DNA from: Lichenicoccus sp964247695
GTDB taxonomy: Bacteria; Pseudomonadota; Alphaproteobacteria; Acetobacterales; Acetobacteraceae
Direction: 5' to 3'
Length of the DNA: 64,000 nt
Assembly (NCBI GenBank): GCA_964247695.1
Contig: CAXTVI010000001.1
Location: 62,001-126,000 of the forward strand
A model generated the notes under the pieces. The model made no database searches and was not told the DNA's origin. It saw only the letters and a program-made list of their open reading frames with translations. Every line of letters starts with the position of its first letter. Position 1 is the stretch's first letter. Positions 51,334 to 60,775 of this stretch are shown one piece after another. The position numbers were made by a program, and so were the translations under genes.

Positions 51334-52954
51334 GCCGGGCCTTCCTCAGCGAGGCTTCGATGAAGCCACGGAACAATGGATGCGGAGCGAACGGCTTGGA
51401 GGTGAGTTCCGGATGATATTGCACGCCGATGAAGAAAGGGTGCTCCGGATACTCGATGATCTCTGGCAGCACGCCGTCCGGGCTGAGCCCGGAGAACACC
51501 ATCCCGGTCGCCTCGAGGCGCTCGCGATAGTGGATGTTGACCTCCCAGCGATGCCGGTGCCGCTCGGACACGGTGGTTGCGTCGTAGGCCTGCGCCACCC
51601 GCGAACCCTCCTTCAGCACTGCCGGATAGGCGCCGAGCCGCATGGTGCCCCCAAGGTCGCCGCCGGCGCGCCGGCGCTCCAGCTCCTCGCCGCGCGCCCA
51701 CTCGGTCATCAGCCCGACCACCGGCTCGTCGGTCGGCCCGAACTCGGTGGAGGACGCGTCCGGCAGCCCGGCCAGGTTCCGCGCGCATTCGATCACCGCC
51801 ATCTGCATGCCGAAGCAGATGCCCAGGAACGGGATGCCGCGCTCGCGGGCGAAGCGCACCGCCTCGATCTTGCCCTCCGAGCCGCGCTCGCCGAAGCCGC
51901 CCGGCACCAGGATGCCGTGCACGTCCTGCAGCCGCTCCAGCGCGCCTGCCTGCTCGAAGATCTGGCTGTCCACCCAGTCGAGCTGCACGCGCACGCGGCT
52001 GGCGATGCCGCCATGGATCAGCGCCTCGTTGAGCGATTTGTAGCTGTCGAGCAGGCTGGTATATTTGCCGACGACGGCGATGCGGACCTCGCCCTCGGGG
52101 TTGCGCATCGCATCGAGCACACGATGCCAGCCCGACAGGTCCGGCTCGCCCTCGTGCGGCAGGCCGAAATGACGCAGCACCTCGGTATCCATGCCGCCCT
52201 CGTGGTATGAGATCGGGCAGGCATAGATGGTGTCGACATCGAGCGCCGGCACGACCGCCTCGGGCCGCACGTTGCAGAAGTTGGCGATCTTGCGCCGCTC
52301 GCCCTCCGGGATCGGCCGGTCGGAGCGGCACAGCAGCATCTGCGGCTGGATGCCGACATTCTGCAGCTCCTTGACCGAATGCTGCGTCGGCTTGGTCTTG
52401 AGCTCGCCAGCCGACGCGATCCACGGCACCAGCGTGAGGTGGACGAACATGGTGCGCTCGGCGCCGAGGTCGTTGCGCATCTGGCGGATGGCTTCCAGGA
52501 ACGGCAGGCTCTCGATGTCGCCGACCGTGCCCCCGATCTCGATCAGCGCGAAATCCAGGTCCCCGGTGCCGGCGACGATGGCTTCCTTGATGGCGTCGGT
52601 GATGTGCGGGATCACCTGCACGGTGGCGCCGAGATAATCGCCTCTCCGCTCGCGGGCGATCACGTCCGAATAGATCCGCCCGGTGGTGGCGTTGTCGGCG
52701 CGCGTCGCATGCACGCCGGTGAAGCGCTCGTAGTGGCCGAGATCGAGGTCGGTCTCGGCGCCGTCGTCGGTGACGAACACCTCGCCGTGCTGGTACGGGC
52801 TCATCGTCCCGGGATCGACATTGAGATAGGGGTCGAGCTTGCGCAGCCGGACCTTGTAGCCGCGCGCCTGCATCAGGGCCGCAAGTGCCGCCGAGGCGAT
52901 ACCCTTGCCGAGAGAGGAGACCACGCCGCCGGTGATGAATACGAACCGCGTCAT
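51326..52954 (-). CDS. pyrG: CTP synthase
   Basis: The 542-residue enzyme aminates UTP to CTP with glutamine. The synthetase half has FVFITGGVVSSLGKGI, DPYLNVDPGTMSPYQHGEV, and DLDFALIEIGGTVGDIES. The class I amidotransferase half has the nucleophile Cys in FLGICFGMQ and the His/Glu pair in QYHPE near the end. It is complete and unremarkable. ATG 52954 gives MTRFVFITGG. kdsA overlaps its end. Confidence 0.97.
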   Translation of the reverse strand: MTRFVFITGGVVSSLGKGIASAALAALMQARGYKVRLRKLDPYLNVDPGTMSPYQHGEVFVTDDGAETDLDLGHYERFTGVHATRADNATTGRIYSDVIARERRGDYLGATVQVIPHITDAIKEAIVAGTGDLDFALIEIGGTVGDIESLPFLEAIRQMRNDLGAERTMFVHLTLVPWIASAGELKTKPTQHSVKELQNVGIQPQMLLCRSDRPIPEGERRKIANFCNVRPEAVVPALDVDTIYACPISYHEGGMDTEVLRHFGLPHEGEPDLSGWHRVLDAMRNPEGEVRIAVVGKYTSLLDSYKSLNEALIHGGIASRVRVQLDWVDSQIFEQAGALERLQDVHGILVPGGFGERGSEGKIEAVRFARERGIPFLGICFGMQMAVIECARNLAGLPDASSTEFGPTDEPVVGLMTEWARGEELERRRAGGDLGGTMRLGAYPAVLKEGSRVAQAYDATTVSERHRHRWEVNIHYRERLEATGMVFSGLSPDGVLPEIIEYPEHPFFIGVQYHPELTSKPFAPHPLFRGFIEASLRKARLV

Positions 52955-53004
52955 GGGCGTCCGTCCTACACTGCGGCGGCGGGGCCGTGAACCCTCGGTT
53001 CCCG

Positions 53005-54318
53005 CTAGGCAACGAGGGAAGGCACGGATTGCATTCCCTTGATGCAACGCAGCACCGCCTGCGCGGCTCGCTCGCCGTCGAACAGAGCGCCGCCGACGGT
53101 GCCGGCGAGGCCATCGGTGCGGCAGGCCTCGCCCGCGAACAGCAGCCGGCCATCGCCGAGCGGCCGGGCCAGCGCCGCGCGCGACAAGCCGCCGCCGGGC
53201 CTGCAGTACGAGTACGCGCCCAGGAACAGCGGGTCCCCGCCCCATCCGGTGACGATGCCGCCGGCACCGGTCACCGCGCCGGGTTCGGCCTCGCGCAGGA
53301 TGGCCGTCGCTTCCCCGAGCGCCGCGTCCGGCTGCAGCATCCGCGACCAGGCATGCCGGCCGCCGAAGAAGCCCGAGACATAGCCGAGGCCGTGCGGCCG
53401 CACCGAGACCAGCATGCCTGGATCACCGCGGCGGGCGACCCGCCGTTCGACCAGGGTGTCGTCCTCGATCCCCGGGAGGGCGTTTGGCACCGGGATGGCG
53501 AGCTTGCTGAGTAGCCCCATCGGCATCCCGTCGATCGCGTCCAGGGTCGTCTGCGGCAGGGTCGGCTCGAAGGCGATCCGCCTCGACCCCAGCACTCCGG
53601 TCGACACGGTGACGATCACCGCAAGCGCCGTGATGGTGCCGGTGGCGGTGTGCAGGACGCAGGCCTCGCCGTCCTGCCAGGCGATGCGCTCGACCGGAAC
53701 GCCAAGGCGGATCGGGCCGATCATGGGCGTGAGCAGCGTCTCGAGCAGCGTGCCGACACCGTCGGGCGGGCTGAGGTTGTTGTCGTCGAGCAGGTTGCGG
53801 TGCCAGTCATGCAGGCTGAGCACGCCAGCGTCGGCGGCGGCGATGATCGCGCCATCCCAGTTCTCGATACTGGCGGTCCAGGGGTCGTCCGCGCGATCCA
53901 TCCCGGCCTCGGCCAGCGAGCAGTCGGGACCGGCGGCCCGCGCGGTCACCAGTCGCTCCCACGCCTCGCGCGAGGCCGCGTAGTCGGCTTCCTCGGCGCC
54001 CGTTGCGCTGCGCCCCTCGACCAGCAGGCGACGGCCTCCCTGGAACGCCGGCTTCAGCGCGATGCCGCGGCGGCGGGCAAGGGTAGCCAGCGGGTTGCGG
54101 TCGGACTGGTGCAGCCAGGTGGCGCCGGTATCAAAGCGCGCGCCGCCGAGGATCGGCGGATGCAGGGTATGGGCGCGGCCACCGATGCGGTCTCCCGCTT
54201 CCAGCAGCAGGCTGCGGCATCCGGCCGCCTGCAGCACGGCGCTCGCTGCAAGGCCCGCAGCGCCGGCTCCGACGATCACCGCATCGTAATCCGGACCGTT
54301 TTGGCCCGTGGACTTCAT
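53005..54318 (-). CDS. flavin-containing amine oxidase family protein
   Basis: The 437-residue FAD protein begins with the dinucleotide-binding VIVGAGAAGLAASAVLQAAG and the GG motif LLLEAGDRIGGRAHTL, has the substrate-domain middle and ends with LLFAGEACRTDGLAGTVGGALFDGERAA, the C-terminal FAD segment. Relatives include monoamine and polyamine oxidases. No signal peptide is seen. It sits between secG and pyrG, which are adjacent in most alphaproteobacteria, so it is an insertion into that block. Confidence 0.88.
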   Translation of the reverse strand: MKSTGQNGPDYDAVIVGAGAAGLAASAVLQAAGCRSLLLEAGDRIGGRAHTLHPPILGGARFDTGATWLHQSDRNPLATLARRRGIALKPAFQGGRRLLVEGRSATGAEEADYAASREAWERLVTARAAGPDCSLAEAGMDRADDPWTASIENWDGAIIAAADAGVLSLHDWHRNLLDDNNLSPPDGVGTLLETLLTPMIGPIRLGVPVERIAWQDGEACVLHTATGTITALAVIVTVSTGVLGSRRIAFEPTLPQTTLDAIDGMPMGLLSKLAIPVPNALPGIEDDTLVERRVARRGDPGMLVSVRPHGLGYVSGFFGGRHAWSRMLQPDAALGEATAILREAEPGAVTGAGGIVTGWGGDPLFLGAYSYCRPGGGLSRAALARPLGDGRLLFAGEACRTDGLAGTVGGALFDGERAAQAVLRCIKGMQSVPSLVA

Positions 54319-54322
54319 CGGA

Positions 54323-54679
54323 TCAGTGTGTCGGGACCGTTGGCCCGGTCGGCTTCGGCGGCACCACCGGCGCGTGAGCCGCGGCAACCGGTGCGGCCGG
54401 GCTTGTGGTGCCTGCTGGCGGCTGGGCCAGGATGTCGCGGCCGACGCCGGCGGTGCCGCGGTTGAGCACGGCAAGCGTCAGCGACAGCACCATGAAGATC
54501 GCGGCCAGCACCGAGGTGGTGCGGGTCAGCAGGTTCGCGGTGCCACGCCCGGACATGAACGAGCCCATGCCCTGGGTCGAGCCGATGCCCAGGCCGCCGC
54601 CCTCGCTGCGCTGGATCAGCACGGTGCCGATCAGGGCGAGGGTCACGAGCAGGTGCAGGATGAGCAGGAAGCTGGTCAT
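54323..54679 (-). CDS. secG: protein translocase subunit SecG
   Basis: The 118-residue membrane protein has two membrane helices: the first with LHLLVTLALIGTVLIQRSEGGGLG and the second after GRGTANLLTRTTSVLAAIFM. A Pro/Ala-rich tail follows. It belongs to the SecYEG channel. tpiA lies 16 bp upstream, and the amine oxidase gene starts 4 bp after its stop. Confidence 0.92.
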   Translation of the reverse strand: MTSFLLILHLLVTLALIGTVLIQRSEGGGLGIGSTQGMGSFMSGRGTANLLTRTTSVLAAIFMVLSLTLAVLNRGTAGVGRDILAQPPAGTTSPAAPVAAAHAPVVPPKPTGPTVPTH

Positions 54680-54695
54680 GGGGATCCGGGGTGCA

Positions 54696-55469
54696 TCACG
54701 CGGCGGGGAGGCCGGTGGCGGCGGCTATGATGGTCAGGAAGTCGGTCGCCTTCAGGCTCGCGCCGCCGACCAGTGCGCCGGCCACCTCGGGCACGGCCAG
54801 CACACGGGTGGCATTGGCGGCATTCACCGAGCCGCCATAGAGAATACGGATGCCGCGCCCCGCGGTCTCGCCCATCTGCCGGACCAGCTCCGCGCGCACG
54901 AAGCCGTGCATCGCGGCGATGTCCTCGGCGGTCGCGGTGCGACCGGTGCCGATCGCCCAGACCGGCTCGTAGGCGATGATGCCGCCGCTGCCGTCGGCGC
55001 CGCCGAAGCCGTCCGGCAGGCTGCCCTTGATCTGCCAGCCGACCGTGTCCTGCTGCTGCCCGCCGGCGCGCTGGTCCTCGCTCTCGCCGACGCAGACGAT
55101 CGGGATCAGCCCGGCCCGAAGCGCCTCCACGGTCTTCTCGCGGACGGTCTCGTCGAGCTCGTTATGGTCGCGCCGACGCTCGGAATGGCCGAGGATGACG
55201 TGCGTCGCCCCCAGGTCGCGCAGCATGTCCGGCGCGATGTCGCCGGTGTGGGCGCCCTTCTCCGCCATGTGGCAGTCCTGGCCGCCCCAGCCGATGCCGC
55301 TGCCGGCGAGCTCGCGGGCGGCCGTCGCGATCTGGGTGTAGGGCGGAAACACCAGCACCTCGGCAGGCGTCGGCGCGTGTTCCAAACCCGCACGCAGCGC
55401 CCGGGCCAGTGCCTCGGTCTCCGCGGTCAGGCCGTTCATCTTCCAGTTCCCGGCGATCACCTGGCGCAT
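54696..55469 (-). CDS. tpiA: triosephosphate isomerase
   Basis: The 257-residue glycolytic enzyme has the catalytic Lys in AGNWKMNG, the electrophilic His in VILGHSERR and the catalytic Glu in IAYEPVWAIGTG; the phosphate-binding ILYGGSVNAAN and LVGGASLK close the barrel. ATG 55469 gives MRQVIAGNWKMNG. It is divergent from ppiD, with 163 bp of shared upstream sequence. Confidence 0.97.
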   Translation of the reverse strand: MRQVIAGNWKMNGLTAETEALARALRAGLEHAPTPAEVLVFPPYTQIATAARELAGSGIGWGGQDCHMAEKGAHTGDIAPDMLRDLGATHVILGHSERRRDHNELDETVREKTVEALRAGLIPIVCVGESEDQRAGGQQQDTVGWQIKGSLPDGFGGADGSGGIIAYEPVWAIGTGRTATAEDIAAMHGFVRAELVRQMGETAGRGIRILYGGSVNAANATRVLAVPEVAGALVGGASLKATDFLTIIAAATGLPAA

Positions 55470-55632
55470 CAAGCAGTTCCCGCTTCGATCGACAGCCCGC
55501 GGCTTCTTCCAGGAAGTCGGGCTTCGAGAAGCGGGCATAGACCATGAGGCGGCGCGACTGGTCAATCTCGGGCGGCCTCCCTATGGTGCGCGCCATTTCC
55601 CCGCCCCGAATTCGCCCGCTGCCGGATCCCGC

Positions 55633-57528
55633 ATGATCACCTACTTCAGACATCTCTTCGTGGATTCCTGGGCCGGCCGGGCGTTCGCCGTGCTGATCTT
55701 CGCGGCCTTCGTGCTCTGGGGCGTCGGCGACTTCTTCACCAAGATGGGTGGCGCGCCGGACGCCTCGACGGTGGCCGCCGTCGGCGACCGCAAGATCGGC
55801 GTGGAGGACTTCAACAACGCCTTCCATTCGCAGCTCGACCAGGTCGCGCAGCAGACCGGCGGCGATCCGTCGCAGATCGCGGGCCCGGAACGGGCGCAGA
55901 TCGCGATGCAGGTGCTGCAGGGGCTGGTGTCGCGCGCCGAGGCGCTGCGCGAGGCGAGCCGGCTCGGCATCGTGGTGCCGGACGACGTGCTGCGCCAGAC
56001 CATCTTCGACCTGCCGCTGTTCAAGGGCAGCGACGGCCGCTTCGACCGCGCGCGCTTCAATAGCTGGCTGCAGCAGAACCGGCTGACCGAGGCGCGGGTG
56101 CTGTCGATCTTCCGCGACGACCTGACCGCCAACGCGCTGGTCGAGCCGCTGCGCGTGGGCGCCACCGCACCGGCGGTGCTGGTCCGGCACGCCTACGACT
56201 TTGCCGCCCAGACCCGCACGATCGACCTGGTGACGGTCCCGTTCGCCACCCAGCCGGCGCCGACGCCTCCGGACCAGGCCACGCTGCAGCGCTACTATGA
56301 CAATCACGCGCAACAATTCCAGGCGCCGGAATATCGCCGCATCAAGCTGGTGCTGCTGTCGCCGCAGACCCTGGCCCGCTCGATCGACATCCCCGAGGCG
56401 GACGAGCGGGCGCTGTTCAAGGCGCAGAACAACAACGGCTCGGTGCCGGAGCGCCGGTCCGTGCAGGTCATCACCGCGCCGTCCGAGACCCGCGCCCAGG
56501 CGCTGGCGACGCTGTGGCGCGGCGGCGCCGGCTGGCCGCAGATGCAGGCCGCGGCGACGGACAGCGTGCCGGTGGCGCTCGACGCCGCGGCCCTGGCGAC
56601 GTTCCCGTCGCCGGAGATGGGCCATCTCGCCTTCACGGCGAAGCCGGGAGACGTCGCCGGGCCGGTCAAGACCGAGACCGGCTGGGTGCTGCTCAAGGTT
56701 ACGAAGGTAGACCCGGCGGTGACGCACAGCTTCGAGGACAGCCGCGAGAAGCTGCACGATCAGCTGGCTGCTGCCCGCGTGCGCGACCTGCTCGCGGATC
56801 GCGTGCAGAAGCTGCAGGACGCCATCGCTGGTGGTTCGGGACTGGACCAGATCCCGGGGGACATCGGTGCGGTGGCGGCCGAGGGCACCCTGGATGCGCA
56901 GGGCAACACCCAGGTGGGCGAACCGGCTCCGCTGCCGGGCTCGCCTGCCTTGCGCCAGGCGATCGTCGCAACGGCATTCGCGCAGAAGCCCGGGGCGCCT
57001 CCGGAGCTGAAGCAGGGAGCGGATGATGCCGAATACGCCCTGATGGTCGAGCAGGTGACCCCGGCGACGGCGCAGCCCTTCGCAACGGTGCAGGACAAGG
57101 TGCGGGACGCGGTGCTGGCGGATGCGCGCAGGCGCGAGGCCGAGCAGCAGGCGGCCAGCCTGTTCGCCCAGGCGCGCAAGGCGGGCGGCTTGGCGAAGCT
57201 GCCGACCGTGACCGGTCTGGTGCATGAGCCGCCCTTCGGCCGCGGCCATCCGCCACCGGGGATCTCGCCGCAATTGCAGCAGATCGTCTTCAGCCTGCCG
57301 GTTGGGCAGTCGACGATGGTGCCGGATCCGGACGGCTTCGCGGTCGCCACCATCACCGGGCTGCAGCATCCGGATCCGGCCGGCAACCGTCTCGCCTATG
57401 AGCGGCTACAGACCAACCTGGACGGCTCGATCGCCAACGACATCGAGGTCACCTACGCGACCCTGCTGCGCAGCAGGAAGCAGCCGACCCTGAATGCGCA
57501 GGCGATCCGCAGCGTGGTCGGCCCCTGA
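55633..57528 (+). CDS. ppiD: PpiD-type periplasmic folding factor (SurA_N/parvulin)
   Basis: The 631-residue protein has one N-terminal membrane anchor (AGRAFAVLIFAAFVLWGVGDFF), a SurA_N-like helical domain (VEDFNNAFHSQLDQVAQQ, LFKGSDGRFDRARFNSWL) and a parvulin region (from about 225, with PEMGHLAFTAKPGDVAGPVKTETG around 330-355). It assists protein folding at the Sec translocon exit. The position divergent from tpiA and upstream of trpE is conserved in alphaproteobacteria. The stop overlaps the trpE ATG. Confidence 0.92.
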   Translation: MITYFRHLFVDSWAGRAFAVLIFAAFVLWGVGDFFTKMGGAPDASTVAAVGDRKIGVEDFNNAFHSQLDQVAQQTGGDPSQIAGPERAQIAMQVLQGLVSRAEALREASRLGIVVPDDVLRQTIFDLPLFKGSDGRFDRARFNSWLQQNRLTEARVLSIFRDDLTANALVEPLRVGATAPAVLVRHAYDFAAQTRTIDLVTVPFATQPAPTPPDQATLQRYYDNHAQQFQAPEYRRIKLVLLSPQTLARSIDIPEADERALFKAQNNNGSVPERRSVQVITAPSETRAQALATLWRGGAGWPQMQAAATDSVPVALDAAALATFPSPEMGHLAFTAKPGDVAGPVKTETGWVLLKVTKVDPAVTHSFEDSREKLHDQLAAARVRDLLADRVQKLQDAIAGGSGLDQIPGDIGAVAAEGTLDAQGNTQVGEPAPLPGSPALRQAIVATAFAQKPGAPPELKQGADDAEYALMVEQVTPATAQPFATVQDKVRDAVLADARRREAEQQAASLFAQARKAGGLAKLPTVTGLVHEPPFGRGHPPPGISPQLQQIVFSLPVGQSTMVPDPDGFAVATITGLQHPDPAGNRLAYERLQTNLDGSIANDIEVTYATLLRSRKQPTLNAQAIRSVVGP

Positions 57529-59015
57529 TGGGCGACAGGCCGCCGGAGAGGATCGTCTTCAGCGTCGAGGCCGCCGACCTGCTGACGCCGGTGGCGGCGT
57601 TCCTCAAGCTGACCGGCAGGCTGAGCGATGCGAGGCGGAATGCCTTCCTGCTCGAAAGCATCGAAGGGGGTGCCGCGCGCGGGCGCTACTCGGTCATCGG
57701 GCTGCTGCCGGACGTGGTCTGGCGCTGCGACCATGGCCGCGTCACGGTCGCGCGGGGCGGCGCCGACTTCGAGGAGTCCGGCGAGGCGCCGCTGGCAAGC
57801 CTGCGCGCCCTGATCGACGGCAACCGCCTGACGCTGCCGGAAGGCCTGCCGCCGATGACCGCCGGCCTGTTCGGGTATCTTGGCTACGACATGGTGCGCC
57901 AGATGGAGCACCTGCCGGACGCGCCGTCGGACGATCTGGCGCTCCCGGAGGCGGTGCTGCTACGGCCTTCGCTGTTCGCGATCTTCGACAATGTCCGCGA
58001 CGAGCTCACCCTGGCTGCTCCGTTGCGCGACGGCACCACCGAAGCACAGGGGGAGGCGCTGCTGGAGCGCGCCCGGGTGGCGCTGGCGCTGCCGGTGCCG
58101 TTGCCGCCGGCGCCCGACACGGCTCCGGTCGCGCCGGAACCATCCTCGAACTTCACCCGGGCGGCCTTCGAGGACGTGGTGCGGCGCATCCAGGAGTATA
58201 TCGCCGCCGGCGACGTGTTCCAGGCGGTGCCGAGCCAGCGGTACTCGACGCCGTTCGCGCTCCCGGCGATCTCGCTGTACCGTGCGCTGCGTCGCATCAA
58301 CCCGTCGCCGTTCCTGTTCCTGCTCGACCTCGACGGCTTCAGCCTGGTCGGCAGCTCGCCCGAGGTGCTGGTGCGGCTGCGCGACGATACCGTCACCGTG
58401 CGCCCGCTCGCCGGCACCCGGCCGCGCGGGTCGGACGCGGCGGAAGACCGGCGCCTTGCGGCCGAGCTGCTGGCCGATCCCAAGGAACGTGCCGAGCACC
58501 TGATGCTGGTCGATCTCGGCCGCAACGATGTCGGACGGGTTGCCGAGATCGGCAGCGTGCGCGTCACCGAGAGCTTCGCCATAGAGCGCTTCTCGCATGT
58601 CATGCACATCTCCTCGACGGTGCAGGGACGGCTCCGGCCGGGCCTCGATGCGCTCGACGCCCTGGTCGCGGGCTTCCCGGCCGGCACGCTCACGGGCGCT
58701 CCGAAGATACGCGCCATGCAGATCATCGACGAGATGGAGCCAACCCGGCGCGGGCCGTATGCCGGCTGCATCGGATATTTCGGTGCCGACGGCACCATGG
58801 ACACCTGCATCGGACTGCGCATGGCGGTGCTCCACGAGGGCGTCATGCATGTGCAGGCCGGCTGCGGGGTGGTCGCCGACAGCGTGCCGGCGTCGGAATA
58901 CGAGGAAACCCGGCAGAAGGCGCGCGCCCTGCTACGGGCCGCCGAGGCCGCGCTGACCCAGCCGGCGCAGCGCCATATTGACCCCGCCTTGCGGGATACC
59001 ACTGTAGATCCATGA
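57528..59015 (+). CDS. trpE: anthranilate synthase component I
   Basis: The 495-residue enzyme makes anthranilate from chorismate with ammonia from TrpG. The tryptophan feedback-site motif LLES is present near residue 39 (NAFLLESIEGG). The catalytic half has the pieces PSPFLFLLDLDGFSLVGSSPE (around 260-280), GTRPRG, HLMLVDLGRNDVGRV and TLTGAPKIRAMQIIDE. It shares 1 base with ppiD and 4 with trpG, so the run is tightly coupled. Confidence 0.97.
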   Translation: MGDRPPERIVFSVEAADLLTPVAAFLKLTGRLSDARRNAFLLESIEGGAARGRYSVIGLLPDVVWRCDHGRVTVARGGADFEESGEAPLASLRALIDGNRLTLPEGLPPMTAGLFGYLGYDMVRQMEHLPDAPSDDLALPEAVLLRPSLFAIFDNVRDELTLAAPLRDGTTEAQGEALLERARVALALPVPLPPAPDTAPVAPEPSSNFTRAAFEDVVRRIQEYIAAGDVFQAVPSQRYSTPFALPAISLYRALRRINPSPFLFLLDLDGFSLVGSSPEVLVRLRDDTVTVRPLAGTRPRGSDAAEDRRLAAELLADPKERAEHLMLVDLGRNDVGRVAEIGSVRVTESFAIERFSHVMHISSTVQGRLRPGLDALDALVAGFPAGTLTGAPKIRAMQIIDEMEPTRRGPYAGCIGYFGADGTMDTCIGLRMAVLHEGVMHVQAGCGVVADSVPASEYEETRQKARALLRAAEAALTQPAQRHIDPALRDTTVDP

Positions 59016-59611
59016 TCCTGCTCATCGACAACTACGACAGCTTCACCTTCAACCTGGTGCACTATCTCGGTGACCTGGGCGCGGTGTGCGATGTCCGCCG
59101 CAACGATGCGCTCAGCGTGGACGACGCGCTTGCGCTCGAGCCGGAGGCCATCGTGCTGTCGCCGGGGCCCTGCTCGCCGAACGAGGCCGGCATCTGCTGC
59201 GACCTGATCGCCGCCGCCGCCGGGCGGGTGCCGCTGTTCGGGGTCTGCCTCGGGCACCAGGCGCTGGGCCAGGTCTTCGGCGGCGAGGTGGTGCGCGCCG
59301 CGGTGCCGATGCATGGCAAGGTGAGCGCGGTCCATCATGACGGCAGCGACATCTTCGACGGCCTGCCGAGCCCGTTCGCGGCGACGCGCTACCACAGCCT
59401 GGTGGTGCGGCCCGACACGCTGCCCGAGGCGCTGGTGCCGACCGCCTGGACCGCGGACGGCGTGCTGATGGGGCTGCGGCATCGCGACCTGCCGCTGTTC
59501 GGCGTGCAGTTCCATCCGGAGAGCATCGCCTCTCAGCACGGCCACGCGATCCTGGCGAGTTTCCTGGCGATCGCCCGCGGCCGCAACGACCCCCGGTCGC
59601 AAGCGGCCTGA
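59012..59611 (+). CDS. trpG: anthranilate synthase component II, glutamine amidotransferase
   Basis: The 199-residue amidotransferase starts LLIDNYDSFTFNLVHYLG and has the nucleophile Cys in GVCLGHQALGQ and the His/Glu of FGVQFHPESIAS. It may also serve folate synthesis, as TrpG does in many bacteria. It overlaps trpE (ATGA) and precedes trpD by 12 bp. Confidence 0.97.
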   Translation: MILLIDNYDSFTFNLVHYLGDLGAVCDVRRNDALSVDDALALEPEAIVLSPGPCSPNEAGICCDLIAAAAGRVPLFGVCLGHQALGQVFGGEVVRAAVPMHGKVSAVHHDGSDIFDGLPSPFAATRYHSLVVRPDTLPEALVPTAWTADGVLMGLRHRDLPLFGVQFHPESIASQHGHAILASFLAIARGRNDPRSQAA

Positions 59612-59623
59612 TCGGTCCACCGC

Positions 59624-60775
59624 ATGACCCTCGATGAGTACCACGGCCTGAAGCCGGTGCTGGCGCATGTCGCCGCCGGCCTGGGGCTGGACGAGGCGCA
59701 GGCCGAGGCCGCCTTCGGTTTGATCATGGCGGGCGAGGCGACGCCGGCGCAGATCGGCGGCCTGCTGATGGCGCTGCGGGTGCGCGGCGAGACCGTCGCG
59801 GAACTCACCGGGGCGGTGCGGGCGATGCGTGGCCGGATGCTCCGGGTGCAGGCGCCGGCGGAGGCCATCGATGTCTGCGGCACCGGCGGCGACAACCACG
59901 GCACCCTGAACATCTCGACCGCGGTGGCGTTCGTGCTGGCCGCGCGGGGCGTGCCGGTGGCCAAGCACGGCAACCGGGCGCTGTCCTCGCGGGCTGGCGC
60001 TTCGGACGTGCTGGCGGCACTCGGCGTGCCCCCGGTGCAGGATGTGCCGCTGCTGGAGGCGGAGCTGGCCGGGCACGGCCTCGCCTTTATGGCCGCCCCG
60101 GCGCACCATCCCGCCTTGCGCCATGCCGCCGTGGCCCGCGCCGAGCTCGGCACCCGCACCCTGTTCAACCTGCTCGGGCCGCTCTGCAACCCGGCTTCGG
60201 TGCGGCTGCAACTGGTCGGCGTCTATGACAGGTGCTGGCTGCTGCCGGTGGTCGAGACGCTGCACCGGCTCGGCTCGGACCGGGTCTGGGCGGTGCACGG
60301 CACCCTTGACGGAGATCCGGCCGGGCAGGGCCTGGACGAGCTGACGCTGGCCGGACCGAGCGACGTGGTGGCGCTCGAGGATGGGGTGATCCACGAGTTG
60401 GTGATCACGCCGGCGATGGCCGGGCTGCCGCCGGCGCCCGTTGGCGCGATCGCCGGCGGCGATGCCCGGCATAATGCGCTGGCACTCGAGGCGCTGCTGC
60501 GCGGCGCGCGCGGGGCGTACCGTGATACGGTGCTGCTGAATGCGGCCGCAGCCTTGCGTGTCGCGCGCGGAGGCAACATGTTCCCGCGAAGCATGGATGG
60601 CGGCGGGACGCGCCCGGCTCCGGCGCTCGAGGCCGGGGCGGCGGAGGCGGCGCCGTTCGTGCGCGGACTGCGCGACGCTGTCCGCGAAGCGGCATGCGCC
60701 TTGGACGACGGAAGTGCGCTGGCGGTGCTGGAACGGTTGCGATGCAGGTTGAGGGACGGGAACGACCGCAGGTGA
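59624..60775 (+). CDS. trpD: anthranilate phosphoribosyltransferase
   Basis: The 383-residue enzyme joins anthranilate to PRPP. It has the PRPP/Mg loop CGTGGDNHGTLNIST, KHGNRALSSRAGASDVL, MAAPAHHPALRHA and LGPLCNPA. The C-terminus runs about 35 residues past the normal end as a charged tail encoded up to the trpC start. It overlaps trpC by one base (TGATG). Confidence 0.96.
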   Translation: MTLDEYHGLKPVLAHVAAGLGLDEAQAEAAFGLIMAGEATPAQIGGLLMALRVRGETVAELTGAVRAMRGRMLRVQAPAEAIDVCGTGGDNHGTLNISTAVAFVLAARGVPVAKHGNRALSSRAGASDVLAALGVPPVQDVPLLEAELAGHGLAFMAAPAHHPALRHAAVARAELGTRTLFNLLGPLCNPASVRLQLVGVYDRCWLLPVVETLHRLGSDRVWAVHGTLDGDPAGQGLDELTLAGPSDVVALEDGVIHELVITPAMAGLPPAPVGAIAGGDARHNALALEALLRGARGAYRDTVLLNAAAALRVARGGNMFPRSMDGGGTRPAPALEAGAAEAAPFVRGLRDAVREAACALDDGSALAVLERLRCRLRDGNDRR

